64,000 nt of DNA from Owenia fusiformis (taxonomy: Eukaryota > Annelida > Polychaeta > Sabellida > Oweniidae): contig CAIIXF020000005.1 in assembly GCA_903813345.2 (NCBI GenBank), positions 29,021,375-29,085,374 of the forward strand. Reading direction: 5' to 3'. This document shows, one piece after another, positions 42,301-57,300 of the stretch; position 1 is the first letter of the stretch; every line of letters starts with the position of its first letter. A program made the translations under genes and the position numbers. The notes beneath the pieces were generated by a model. It made no database searches, was not told the origin of the DNA, and saw nothing but the letters and a program-made list of their open reading frames with translations.

Positions 42301-45300
42301 ATGTAATGAAATAGTAATATGTCAAGTCAGGATTAAGGTACAGATGGAAAATAACATTTTGGGAAAGGAAATTCTGATATTTCACTCTCTCTATTTTTCC
42401 AAATTGTCTTTTAAAGTTTCAAGACAACACAGGAGCTACCATCGACCTGTTTCAAGTTTTACAAAAAGTAGACAATGTAATGATACTTTCCTGAAAAAAG
42501 CAAAGAAATTAACACATGCCTTCATACTTTATTTTGTACCATAAAATAACATGTGCAGGTAGAGCAATTTTTCCCCAAAATGTTATTTTCCAGCTGTATA
42601 AGTCAAGATAAAGTTATATTGCAATGAAATGGTCATATATCAAGTCAGTATTAAAGTCAAGACAATGTTATGAAATAGTAATATATCATAGTCAGAATTA
42701 CATGTATTGTATAAAGTCAAGAAAATGTAATGACATTTTCAAATATTATGGTTGGGATTATGTAAGTTAGAAAATGTAATGAAATAGTCAAAAATCATGG
42801 TTGTTTTATTTGAAAAATAGAGAGTTTAAGCTTGCAATTTTTTTCACAACGTAATCGTGAACAGAAAGTACATGAATCAATATAGGAATGTGTCAAGTGT
42901 GCATGCTTTTATATGCACTTTAGTCTACTTAAGAAACTCATTCAGTTTAAAATTAGAACAGGAAATTTGAATTTACATATTGGTGGCAATGGGAATCTTT
43001 ATACTCGTATCTATTTAATAATATACATGATTTAGCTCATAATATATTTTTTTCAGATCTCATTTATTAAATAAAACATTCAAATACAATACAATACAAT
43101 TTTCAACATTGGTAGCAATATGAATGACATGTTATACAAAAATACAAGATAAAGTAAACAATATAAATGGTGGGGAAGTGGGAAATATTATTTGCCTTCA
43201 ACAAGGGGGGATTACTCTGGTCTTATGGTTTGGTTATCTAAAATATCTAGAGCTTGACATATAAAATGTCTGACTATTTCAATAATTTGTTCATTCTCAA
43301 TCACCAGAATTATTTCCTTTATCTCAACAGTTACCTTTATACTAATTAAATTGATGCATTTCAGACATATGATACTCGCAAATTGTTGTTTCGCTTTTGA
43401 ACATGCAAATACTGTGGAGCAAGGTGCAATGAGACATTTTCACAGAAGTCATGATTGTTTTCCATACATGTAATCTATACAGTAAAACCTGCGAACAGGG
43501 AATGCTCTTGGGACTGGAGGAAACTTTCCTTGTTCAGAGGTTTTCCCTATAGAGAGGGGCCACACTTTCAGCAAACTCAAACTTGCCGAATAAGCATATT
43601 TGTATATATATATTGATTGATTGTACAAATGCCGACTCCATACTTGTTTATGTTTTCCCCATGTTTATTTTAGCTGCTGCTAGTGTCTGATGATGTCCAG
43701 TTGATGTAATTATTGATATGATGTGTAGAGATATAGTGCTAAGAACTGAATTTCAAGTTTCATCAACCCCATTTTATATCATTGATAATCTAGAAGTTGG
43801 ATCAGTAAAAGATTTAAAGAGATTTGGCTCAACATGACCAAATGTACCACATGTACTTACTTTCTGTTATCTCCATAAAACAATTGTGTCAGTACCTAGA
43901 TTATCACAACTGATTTGATGTAATTAGGTTTTTGAAAGGAAGAATTAGCTCATGATAATAAGTAACAGACAGATTAGTATTAGTTTTAAAATAAATCAGG
44001 GTAATTAACAGTGGGTGGGATGCTACATCATGTAAGCAATTGGCTTATCTTAATCTCAATCATATTAATCCAAGCTTTTTATATTCAGATATTGGCTTAA
44101 GACTTTCACACCTCTGAAAAATAATGGAATATACAGTGTCACCAATATTCCATATTCCTTGTTCACAGGTGAATTTTTATAATTTGCCCCAAAATAGTGT
44201 TCCTTGTTCCCTGTTCACAGGTTTTCCCTACAGAGAGGGTCCGTTAACATGTAAGTCAATGGAAAAATATTTGGTTCTTTTGAAAAGCATTCCTTGTTCA
44301 TAGGTTTTCCCTACAGAGAGGTATTCCATCGGACAGGTTTTACTGTATTTATATCTTCCATAGCCATGGAGCACAAACCAGTAGGCAAACATTAATGTAT
44401 TTTGTAAATTATATTCACAATTATAATCATTTACTTTTAACTGTTATAATGTCTCTTAGTTTTTTCCAAAATCTCTTCCAAAAATACTTAAAAACTTTTG
44501 ACCGAAAGTTTTTTCTTAATTTTCTCCATATTTTCAAATGCTTTCTTCATCATATCCTCCTTATCTTTAAAGTATGGGAAATGCTTTATGATGTTGTCAC
44601 TCAGCTCATCTACAGGTATGTCAATAGCCTCCATAATGTGTTCATCATTCTCATTGGAGAATTTCTGGTTTTTGATCATGATGTCTCGTTCTCCATCTAA
44701 CCTCATGAGGAGAATAGTGTAATGAAAGGAACTGATTTTCTCCAAGGGGCTGCGGTCTCCAAAGTAGACATTCATAACAGAGTTTCCATAGAAATCGGTG
44801 AAATCATTTGGTTGGATATTGAACCAATAGGACAGTCTCCAGTCATCAGCTGATGCATCTATTTTCTCTTTTTTGTTACAAGACATATGGTATCGCACAT
44901 ATGTATCTTCATCTTTTCTTACATATTTGTAGATTTCACCAGAGCCCTGGTGGTTGAAATCGTTAATGTTATCTTGATCTTTGGTGTTGTCTTTTATCAA
45001 AGCAGCCTTAAACATTGGCTGTCCAAATCCGCAATCCACAACATGTAAGCTTCCCTTTGTCGCAAGATCACGGACTATCACCACTGTATGGTTGAGAGTT
45101 TTCTTTAAGTGCTTTTCACCGATGACTACATTCGCCATAACCAGATATACATCATATCCCAGAGATTTCAGTAATGTCCACAAAAATGTATTCAACGTGT
45201 GACACAGACCTCCTTCTTTTGTAAAAATGGCAGTTTTTATCTCTGTCCAATTTGGAATCCTCCGAATTTCAAAATCCTCACTCATGAATGAAAGTGTCTG

Positions 45301-48300
45301 AAATGGTTCATTTTGCTGATATACAACCATTAAGATATTTAAGAATTCTTCTCTGTCTTTCTGCAGCTGTTCATTCCAGTTTTTTATTTGTAGAACATCA
45401 GTCAGGAAAGACTCAGTTTCGACTCTAGTCAGTTTAGGAACATCCATATTTATCAAACCTTGCACTGTACATGTATATGAACTTTAGAAATGTTTGACTG
45501 TTATTTATAGATATAGCACTGGTTAAATATTGAACAAGGCAGGTCACATACTCCCTGTGTTAATGTATAAAATATTAAGGTCAGCAGATAAATACGCTTT
45601 TAGTGCTATTTATAAATTCTTTTCATAAAAATCGCAGGAGTTGTTTTCAAAACAGTTCATCATTAAATCCTTTGTGTGTTTCTTTAAAATCTATATGGGC
45701 AAAATGTACTTTTCTTTCTAATATTCTAATATATTTAAAACCATAATCAGAAAAGGAGGATAAAGTTTAATTAACATTCAAAATCATTTAGGGTTGAGCT
45801 GACTACATGTAAGGGTTGAGTTAACTACATGTAAGGGTTGAGCTGACTTGGGGTTGAGATGACCAAGGGTTGAGTAAACTAAGGATTTGTTTTTGAAGAA
45901 CTTGCTGTTTGTATGTTTGTACATGAGTACACCAAGTACATAATACTGTCAAAAATCAATATTTTCCTCAGGAAATTAAGATGTTTATTTATATCAAGTC
46001 TAAAATGGTTTTGCAATTCAATGTTACTAGTAATGTCAGGTAGATCTTACATAGAACACATAATCCTCCCTGTACAGATATTACTATTGCAGATTGCATT
46101 TATCAAAATAAAAATCATTTATTAAAAATATACCATTCGATAGACGAAATCATATAATCATCTCTAATTATAGAGAGTACATAAATCTAACTATTGTAAT
46201 GGTACTATCCTAAGAATATATTCAAGTACTGACCTTATCTGCATTGTTGACGAAAGCCAAGAGACGTGTTATGAGGCGTGACCAGAATCCAAGAGGGATG
46301 TAAGGCATTCTGTAATGTCTATGGACAACACCTGGGCAGAAATGATTGACAAGTTATTTAAATATACTTAAAGATGCAACAAAGAGAGGTGAGTTTGGAG
46401 GACTTTCAAAAAGTGATCTCCTTTTTCACTCATAATCGTTTGACATATTTCTGCATCTAAATCATCAACTTTAATATTTCATTAGACATTTTTAGAGAAT
46501 AAAATTAAAATTGTAAAGGGAATATCGCCATGCTTCAAAAGATTGCTTTCAACATTTTACACTCTCTAGTCTTTGCTTCCACTTTAATCAGTTAATATTG
46601 TCTGTACTTGTAAATAAATCATTCACAAAGCATTCATTAACATGCAAAACAATAATTAATCTATAACAGTCGGTGGAGTAGCCAGGATCCAAAAATGGGG
46701 GATGATAATTAAAATAAGCAAATTAAGATATAAGTACTGGTCTACAATGTAACAATAATTTTCACAATTTATAAAAATCTGTCAAATTCTGGCGAGACAC
46801 TCCCCATCATTATAGTTACACCCACAACAGCAATGAACAGATCACCATTAAAAATAAGTTTAACGAATTGTTTGACTTCATTTTAACACATACATATCTC
46901 TGTCTTTTGAATATTATGCTTTGTATATTTCAAGTTCAATGTACATGTAATTTGTAAAGAGCATCAAAAATCTAATCTCTGAAATAAACAATAAAATTAA
47001 ATAAATCTAATGATCTAAATAACTTACCAGACCCACGTTTAGTTGGCAGTTTGATATCTGGATGTTGTGTTGGCAGTCGACATGGTATTAGAAGTTCTTC
47101 TTCATTCTGGGGTAGGGCAATTTCAAACCTTACAAGATATAAACATGACAAAATGTCACAACATGGTTGCATTTACGTGTTTGTTCATTTATGTCACTGG
47201 TGGTTTGTCATTTATGTCACTTGTGGTTGGTCATTATGTAACTTGTGGTTGGTCATTCATTCATGTCAATGAAGTATGGTTTGTCATTTATGTCAATTGT
47301 GGCTTGTCGTTATGTCAATTGTAGATTGTCATGTATGTCACTCGTAGTTGGTAATTTTTGGATGCCTCCATTCAGAATGGGGGGGGGGTCAAAGGGGATT
47401 GACATTAGTTAAAAGAATTAACTAAATGAAATGGCAATGCTTTGTGGAATATGTACTAACTTTTCAAGCATCCTGAGGTACTGTGGTATTAGTACAGATG
47501 GGAATGAATATTTGGTTGCATCTCCGACCCTCTTTCCAGTGAATAACATGCGTACGTCTTCCTTCCTTAAGATCTGTGTGGAAATAAGACATTATAAAGA
47601 AATTCTGGGTAAAGATTGAATAATATATTTCCTTCAAGATAAATCCATTAAGCAAAACCTCCTACAACATTTTTATTGTATAGTTACTGTGATATTGATA
47701 GGATCCATCTACCGTGCCAGAATAAACTCTGTTCTTGGAACTAGTGGAAAAATATCATTTTTAGTAGTTATCATAGATGTGTGACTTTCATTCTCATAAG
47801 AAATATACTTATAATCTATTGTATATCATAGTCAAATTTGGATAAAGGATTTATCCATTGGGAAATATAGATATCTTTTGGTGGTTTCTCAATACTCTGA
47901 ATTGTACTTTGGAGGGATAATACCCCAAAAATGTACTGACACTAAATTCTCCGAAATGATGTCAGACTTACATGTATGCCACATGAGACAGATATAAATG
48001 TCACTTACTTACATTAGACAGACAGCGATGTCACACTTACATTTATATCACACATACACTGTTGTCACACTTACCCCAATGTCACTGATGAATGGGTTGA
48101 TTTCTCTAACAGTAACAACTTGGGCCATCATACGACAAAGCCATTCTGGGTCAATGAAATACAAATCCTTTAACTGCAGAGCCTCATCTTCATAGTGCAA
48201 TAGAGAACCTGACTCATGTAAGAAACGAACAGCCTGGAAAAGGTTATGATAAAATATTTAAACAAGGCATTAAAATTCAAAATGTCACAGCCTGCCATTT

Positions 48301-51300
48301 GTTACAGATGCAAAACGCCGACTCCCTCAAACACAAAACAAATTCCACAAAAAAGTTGGAGACCATCACAATATGTCATCACTTGTGGTTGTGACATAAT
48401 GACTATTTTCCATGATCAAATAGATCAATCAACAATTATCTATATTCCATCATCAACAAATCAGTTAACCCTTCTTAAGAGCATATTATATAGTAAGTTA
48501 ATGTCACTCATTCAAATGACATACATTCTTCAAATGATTACAATTTATTGAATCCTGGGCTTAAATTGTTTACAAAGGTGTAAGAATGGTTGAATAGATC
48601 GGTTGAAATGATGATTGCACAAAGGTTTTTCCTTTGATCTAATCTAAAAGGTTGAAGCTTGATACACCAATGGTAATAAAACCATTTGAATTCAGACTTT
48701 CAAGTTTGAATTGTTTAAGAGAATAATCACAATATGTAATGTGTGAAACTTCCCCTCTAGCAATTAGGTTTAATGTCCATTAAGTATACTCTATTTAGCT
48801 GTGGAATAAATATGCAATCACAATGAGCTTCAAATACAAAAGAGTATCTGTTGCACTTTTATGTATTATTATTGGATTTAGTTTACTGAAAAGAACTAGT
48901 TACTTCAGCAATAGCAATGAGAATCTGAAGAAGGCCATGACATTTATGAATAATTTAAAATTAAGGAGATATCCTTATAAGCAAGGCACAACCAATGGGC
49001 AAGGAACCACAGACTATGAGCAAACAACCAAAAACAAAATTCAAACAACCAGAAACAATGAGCAAACAACCCCATATAGTGAACACGTAGGTAAAAACAA
49101 TGGTAATATAAACAGAAATTACAGTAACAATGAACAAAACGATGGTGAAAATATGATAGAACAAATAAACAAAATAAACAACAATCAAAAGAATCAACTA
49201 TTCAGTTCCATTGTTTACAACAATATACCAAAATGTGCTAGTTCATCTCTATCAGAACTAATAAAACAATACGCCTCAAGAAATGATATCACATTTAAAC
49301 ATGCGAAAGGAATGTGGCGGATGGATGAAAATGGAACCAAATCAATTATTAATGAAGTAAAAAATCTTCCTAAATCATGGATATATATTCGCCATTTTTA
49401 TTTTATTGATTTTGCAAGTTATGAAATAGAACAGCCCATTTTTATTAATCTTATAAGGGATCCTATTTCAAGATGGATCTCCTGGTATTACTACAATAGG
49501 GAAGACCCCATAGACTTGTGCATAGAAATGTGGAGGCATGATCCTAATATTATATATCACTGTAACATTGAAACGTTATATGTAAAATGGTTCTGCGGCT
49601 ATGGACGCCAGCAAAGCATTCAACTTGCAAAGGAAAATATTGTAAAATATTACATGTTTATTGGACTAACTGAACAGATGGATTTGACGGTAAAAGCATT
49701 TCAGAAAATTTTACCGGGGTTTCAGTCTTTGAGCGAGGAAATACCCGAAGTCAACAGAAATAGAAATGTAGTGATTCAGCCTAATGAAAAAACATTAGAA
49801 TTTGTGAGACATATTTTTAAACCCGATTATGAAATTTATAACTTCATTATGCAAAGATTTTATAACACTTTGAAAATGTTAAAAATAGAATTCTAAAGGA
49901 ATAACTTCAGAAGTCACAATCTACCCATAGGACAAGGCCTAAACAGGATTGCTCCAGTAAATGGTTACTCTGATTTTTAATTTGAAATGTTTTAATTTGA
50001 TACTCTTTCTTAAATATCATGTCTTTAAGTGAAGTGTTTAGTGCCAAAAAACATCAATTTATTTATTACCTCATTGATGCTTATGCAACAAGCATGATAA
50101 AAGTACATAAATTACAGAGTTAAAGAAACAACTAAAATAAAATCATTTCTACTCAAACAAAAATGACCTGTAGATATTTATAAAGGTTAATATATGAAGT
50201 AAACATACTTGCAAGAGTTCATCTTCATCTAGGTCAAGCTGTGCATCTTTAACAATTTTTACGAGACGTTTGTGTCGTATTACTGGATATCCAAGATTCT
50301 TTGCCTCCCGGGATAACAGTTCCTCCAGTTTCTACAAAATATTTGAACATGTTGTGTAATTGTACAATTAATGATGAGAATAAGGGGGGGGGGGGGAGGG
50401 TGCAATATAATATCTATATATTAATCCGGATTGAAACATTTCAAGCCTCCCCTTTAAACAACACATGGCCTTTAAAAGACTATCAATATCGCCAAACAAT
50501 TCAGTCGGTTTAATTGTATACTTTAAAAAACAAAATCTCCCAAAATAAATTTCAATGAAAATCTCCCAAATCTTATGACACTGAAACCTCAAACATGTTC
50601 GTCCATAACTATGAAGAGAAAATGTTATATCAATTTGATTTATAAAGTGTTTTTGAAGTTTTAAGACTACAATATTAACACATAATCCAATGGGACATGT
50701 GTGAAGAACAACTCACAGAAGAAAAATTAGTTAACCTTTTGACTACCCAGAATGACGAGATTTCTCGTCACATCAGAAATGACCTTGAAACCCAGAGGGA
50801 CGAGAAAATCCGTCACAAAATTTTTCACAAAAATTGCTCTTATTTGAAAAATTTTCATCCAATTTACACAATAATTGTTTTAAAACGTGTAGAAATGATC
50901 TCTGCTATCTAATTTTAATAAGTTGAGCATCATTAGTTGTATAGGTATGTAGTAAATGTCAAAAGGTGGCAAAAATGAAAAAAATCTCTAGTTTCAACCA
51001 ATTTTAGAGCCTGGGATTCAAGAGTTAAATGCCATATATAGGAGTCTAATGATTACCATTAGGTTAATTTATATGTACTTACAACATAACTTGCAGGTAC
51101 CTTCTGTCCCATAACATTCTGGCCTTTCACTTTAAAGCTGAAATAAGTTTAGTTTTTATTAAGGAATCGAGATTGAGATTCTATGATTCATGGTATAAGA
51201 TATGACAGAAGATTTTATTCTGTTCATTGACCAAAACTATGCGGTCATTGAGGTCTTAAGCAATGCACGGTGACAGTTCATCTCAACCCCAAGTCATCTC

Positions 51301-54300
51301 AACCCCAGTCCAACTCAACCCCAAGTCAAGTCAACCCAAGTAAAACTCAACCCCAAGTCAACTCAACCCTGTAAAACTCAACCCTGGTTGAGATGACCAG
51401 GAAGCTGCAAAGCGCAATGCACAGTATAAAATCTTAGGTCATTTATTTGTTATTGTCATAGAACCTCTGTCTATGTTGTAGAAAATATTATTCAAAATCA
51501 CTGCAGTACATGAAAATTGATTGTTAATATCTTAATTTCTGACATACAGATTTACACATAAATCCATGGAGTGAGAAATCTCCATACAAACAAAACAAAT
51601 TTTATCAAACCACTAATTTTTTTAAATGTCAAGCTATATGTCAGCATAATAAGGGAATAGTAGTCTTCCTTGCTAAAACGACTATTTTATATATACAATC
51701 AAATAGAGCATGTAATATTCAAGTTATAGCCTAATGTAATAAGTGATCATTCTGAATATGAGATTTTTGACAAAAATGGTGGTCATTTCAGAAATTACCT
51801 CTTATTAACTAGACAACAGCAACACCAAAGCGTAGCAAATCCCATCGAACAGCCATGGCTGGTATTTTTACAAACAAAAATATAGCAAAAATGGCAGCCA
51901 TTTTTCAAAATGGCCACTTTCTACCAAAAGAAAGTGAATACTATATGCTTATAGTATTCACATACCAAATATTAACAAAATCGCTCCACTACTTTTCCAG
52001 TTATAGAAAAATATGTTAAAATGGTGGCCATTTTTCAAAATGGCCGCATTCTACCAAAAGTGTCATTAGACAGTGTGCCATGCTTATAGTATTCACATAC
52101 CAAATATGAAAAAATCGCTCTACTACTTTTCGAGTTACAGCAAAATCGTAAAATAACGAGTAAAGGCCGCCATTTTTCAAGATGGCTGCCATGTGCTTCT
52201 TAAATATCTACATTTCTAGCTTTAACAATGTCCCATATAATTTTTTTCCATTTAAAACATATTGCTATTACAGTTTTACATATTGCACCTAAATAACTGT
52301 AAAATCGGCACTAAAATGGCCGCCATTTTTAAATGAGTGGCCATTTTGAAAATCGCCTTTCGAACAGAACTTCTATCCCCATAGGGTATATGTATACAAA
52401 ATATGAACAAAATCAGGCCAACAGTATTTGAGTTATTGCCCAGACGGACGGACGGACGGAGGCGTTCCCTATATCCCTCCGATCCCTCCATTCGATGGGA
52501 TAAATAGTCTAAAACAGGGAATGTAAACATACACATGCAAGTTTTTGGCCAAAATTACATTACAAAAGCAAAAAATGCTTTTTTAAATGCTATTTTAAAT
52601 CAATTTGAAATGTCAAGCAGAGATCCTAAAGCCATAAGGCATCAGCCTGATAAATTTGAACTGAACATGGCAAACACTCTTTATGTACAGTGTATGGTAG
52701 CCATTTTGAATTGATAATGGAATACCTACATGTATGCAGAAGTTGTTTTATATTGCTGTACACAAAAATTATGTCATGATAAAAAATTATAAATTATGTG
52801 ACATTCATAATGAATTTTTTGCATGACATTTATTATATGTTACTCAACATTGCATCAGACACATGTGGATGCATGATTGATTGTGTTTGTACTAATGTAC
52901 TGTCTAAACAATTACTCAAGTGCATACTTGATAAAAGACTGGCACTCAATGGTCTCAATAGTCCTTGCTAAATTAAAGATACCAATTCTTCAACTTTAAA
53001 AGATCATACATAAATTGTGTAACTGTAAAATAAGGGATATGTATCCAAGAGTTAGTGCTCACCTCCAAAGGTTGTAAACAAAATACAACCCAATACACAC
53101 CATTGCATTACACACCATAGATGTTAACAGTAAATAAACAAAATACAATACAATACACAATTGCTTTACACACCATAGATATAGACATGAAACAAAATAT
53201 AATACAATACACAATTGCTTTACACACCATAGATATAGACACGAAACAAAATATAATACAATACACACCATTACATTATAGATATACCTACTTGTCAAGA
53301 GTCGACTTGATGAGATCTCTTAGTTTCTCAACACCAATGTTTTCCCGCGTACAGCATACCTCTGCAAAACCAATGACATCTGGAAATCCTGGCTTGCGAC
53401 ACAATTCTCCAATTTTACTCCTCATTTCTTTTGCCTGCTCTTCACGATCCTCTGAAAATTAAATGAAGACTTGACCCATAAATTATTTTTTATTTGCAAC
53501 AATTGAGAAAACACAAAAATGAATAGCACATAAATATCATATATGGTACAGTATGTTTCAATCAATTGCACCTTTTTAAAAGCTTGAAATATTGGTGGAA
53601 ATATGGCCTCCATAGCCTGCTGTGATAATATACATGTTCATGAATTATCAAACTTATGTATTTTACAGCCTTAATTTTCCCAAATATTTCCATAAGTGAC
53701 TGGCCTACTGTATGACTAAGTCGATGATTCCCCACTTCCTCGAGACCTGCATGGAAGGTTGAAGTGGGAGTGAGACTCTATGAATAAACACTAGGAACTG
53801 AAGGTTTAATATGCCCTCCCTATGGGTAGTACAATGTGATGAAAAGTTATTAATATACCCTCCTCCCAAGTGTGGAGAAAATTTCATTTCAAATTTTTTT
53901 TTATTACTGCTTTTTGAATACTGATTAGCGCATGAGCACTGCACATCTCATATAAACCCGGAAGTTCCGGTTTATGAAATAGAATTATTGAATCTCATTT
54001 TCAACCAATCAGAGAAATAACTATCTAATTACAGTTGTATCTAAATTTGCATGTTCATTGAAATTGTGGCTCTTCAGAATGGCAGGCTATGCATTGCCAG
54101 GTCAGCTAGAGGGTTATCACTTATTTAAAGAGATCGGGTCTCCTAAAAACACAATTAGAGTAACCCCCTGATTTTTTCATGTTATTTGATGTAAAGCAAG
54201 TTTGTTTATCAACTTATCAATTCTGAGGCTTGAATTAATTCGTTAACAGTATCAATTCTATGATTGTTCCTAGCCATGAATTTCCACTTACATCAATAGA

Positions 54301-57300
54301 AATTCAAATTAAATTTAATAAAAAGCCCGCTCAAATTTGTTCAAGTCTGATTGGCTTTTTCCTTCAGATTATTTTGGCTAAGAGAAGCCATATTTATTAC
54401 TTCTAAGGGGTTACAATATAGATAAATCCCCCCAAAAACATTGTACATGTATACTGTTTTCGACTTATTGCGTTCAATTCTGATAGTTGGTTGTTCTTTT
54501 GGTTGTCCTGTTGATATCCTCAATATATTGTCGATATCGTGCTTATGATTTGGTCTCAAGATATATCTAAGGTATATATGATGTTTTATGAGCAATTATA
54601 TTGGGACATTACTGATTGTCCAGAATAGAAATCTGGATGACTCGATCTCTTTAAAGAGTGTGGGACAAAGATGTTAAATCGTGAAAAGGGTTTACCTTTA
54701 GGAAGCAGGTCAAGATGTGTCCCAACTATGATGACAGGGCAATGTGGGGCCCTAGCCTGGATGTTCAACAGCCAGGGACGTAATGTTGCAATCTCCGACT
54801 GCCCATTCTCGAGGTTATACACTACAAGGTAGAGGGACCTAAGACACAATGAGAAATAATATACAGATTTAATTATTTTTAGACAATATAATGAAAGATA
54901 CCATTTTGAAATGCATTGAAAAATATTACATTAATAGGCAATAAAATGGGTACTGGAAATGAAAATGTATAGTCAATAGTACAACAGTAACAATCATTTG
55001 TGAATCAAATAATTACATAAATGTGCTAAATAAATGAACTCCATATTTTATTTCCCAATATTTGACAACCTATGCTAGTTACCTATGCGACATAAAGCAC
55101 TGGTGGGTGCTGTAGAAATCTTCCTGGCCTGCAAAGTCCCAGGTGCTTAGGTTATAAGTTACAACACGATCCTTCTTACGTCTGCTAAACCTGCAATAAA
55201 TGTAGAGATATTTTCTCTTAGATTTTGAAGCTTTACCACAAACAAATATTGGAACCAAAAATACAGGTTAGATGTGATACATTGTCAGGCTTCAGAGTCA
55301 ATGAAAGGCACATATAGGTGTCATTAAAATCCAGATATCCATAAAGCACTAGAAAAACACTGCATGGGATTTGTCCACAAAATATTAAAAATAGATTCAC
55401 AAATCACAGTATTATAGAAAAGAGGAAGAGAAAAAGAAAGGGCTTCAACACCAAAGACATGGTAAAGGGTGTGAGTGTGAGGAAAGTATGGAAAGACAGA
55501 AGGATTGATGGACTGATTGACGGATGGATGGACAGATGGACAAACAGAAAGAATGAACAAACAGATTGATTGACAAACATATGGATGAATTAACAGATGA
55601 TGAGTGGGGCAAACCATGTGAGCTAAAAAGAAACCAGTAAAGAATACATGTTTTTGGTAAAATATGTCATATAACCATGCCTGCATATGAACTATATACT
55701 TACTTCCAATCTTTCACTAAAATGCCTACAGTAGCATAGCTTTTATCGGGGTGTTTTTCCTTGACAAGAGCACATAGAAGTGTTGACTTCCCTCTAGCCC
55801 CATAGCCTACTAGCATCAGTTTGCATCGGTAGTACTCCACAGACTAAATAAAAATACCTGTGAGTTATGTTCATGTACATGTACATACAGTACATAAATA
55901 TAGAGAGTATCCTTTATGAGGTTCACAATATTAGGATGATCCTAAGGGCAGATATATTATATTGACCAATAAATGCATAATGTCAATATTGTGAAGAGAC
56001 TATAGGATGATCTGTTAATACAAAAAAATAATAATATAATTAATACTATGCATTCATAGTACATTTAACAATAGCTTATAATCCCATCAAACGAAGTTCT
56101 GCTCGAAAGCAAATTTCCAAAATGACTGCTAATTTAAAAATGGTGGCCATTTTGGTGCATATTTTACAGTAATTCAGGTAAAATATATAAAACTGTAATA
56201 GCAGGTACTGAAGGTGAAATCTTTTTTTGACCTTGAGCCTCCTTGAGATTGTCATTGAAAGTCAAATCTATTGTCAGATTTAAACTGTTGAGAACTTGTA
56301 ATGATTTTGAAAAAACAAAATTGGTCAATTTGAAGCAAGTTGAAAAAATACCTTTTTGACCTTTTTTGACCTTGAGAAGGTCATTGAAGGTCAAATCTCC
56401 AATCTAAAGTCAGATGTGAACTTCTGATAACTTGTGGATGATTTAAAAAAAAATATATATATAAGGTCAGATTTTAACTTCTGATAACTTGAAGACGCTT
56501 TTGAAACAAAATTTGGTCAATTTAAAGCAAGTTTAAAAATACCTTTTTGACCTTTTTTGACCTCGAAAAGGTCACTGAAGGGCAAATCTTATATATAAAG
56601 TCTGATTTGAACTTCCAAAAACTTAAAGATAATTTTGAAAAAAACTGAAGTCAGTCTAAACAGTATTTGCTAAGACATTGGAGGTTTTAAGAATTTGTTA
56701 CAAAAATATCACCCAAATTAAATTATGTGTATTCAAAAGAGGACATTTAAATCTACATATGTAAAAATATCAAAATTGTCCAAAAAGGCATATCGTGCAG
56801 TAGACTGATGAACTCGTTCTCCAAACCAATACTAGTCTTTTTCAGTATCTCAAGTCAATTCAATTTGATGAAAAGTTCAAAAAGAGTTCCAAGAGATAAG
56901 AAAAGGGGTTCTTTAAAAATATATTTTTGATTTCTTACATAATGGCTCTATTCACCTTTAAAAATGAGCAAGAATGATGTCTACCTTAATGATTTAGGAA
57001 TTGTATGACAAAATATAATTAGTTTAATCTAAAACAATGAAGTCATGGAACCAGCTACACTAAATAGCTTTTCAATCAATAAAGCACATATTGCTTTTTC
57101 AATTCTCAAAATCCAGAGCAGAAGCTTAACAAAAAACATATATAAATTCTACTATTTCAAATATAGCATAAAATACATACAATATAAATTATTAATAAGA
57201 TAACTATTTTCACACTATTGATCTTGCAACCACCAGAGCAGAAATTATAGTTAAGTAATTTCACCATATACAACAAGAATCACTAAAACCAAGGACAATA

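Noticed and set aside
45448-45465. NAT start at 45465
   Set aside because: The codon is GTG. The first ATG is 18 nt downstream, and the family N-terminus is fully contained after it.
55324-55686. 120-codon minus-strand open frame ([11 protein letters not shown])
   Set aside because: The repeated residues come from the GATG/GACA microsatellite; the rest lacks any motif.
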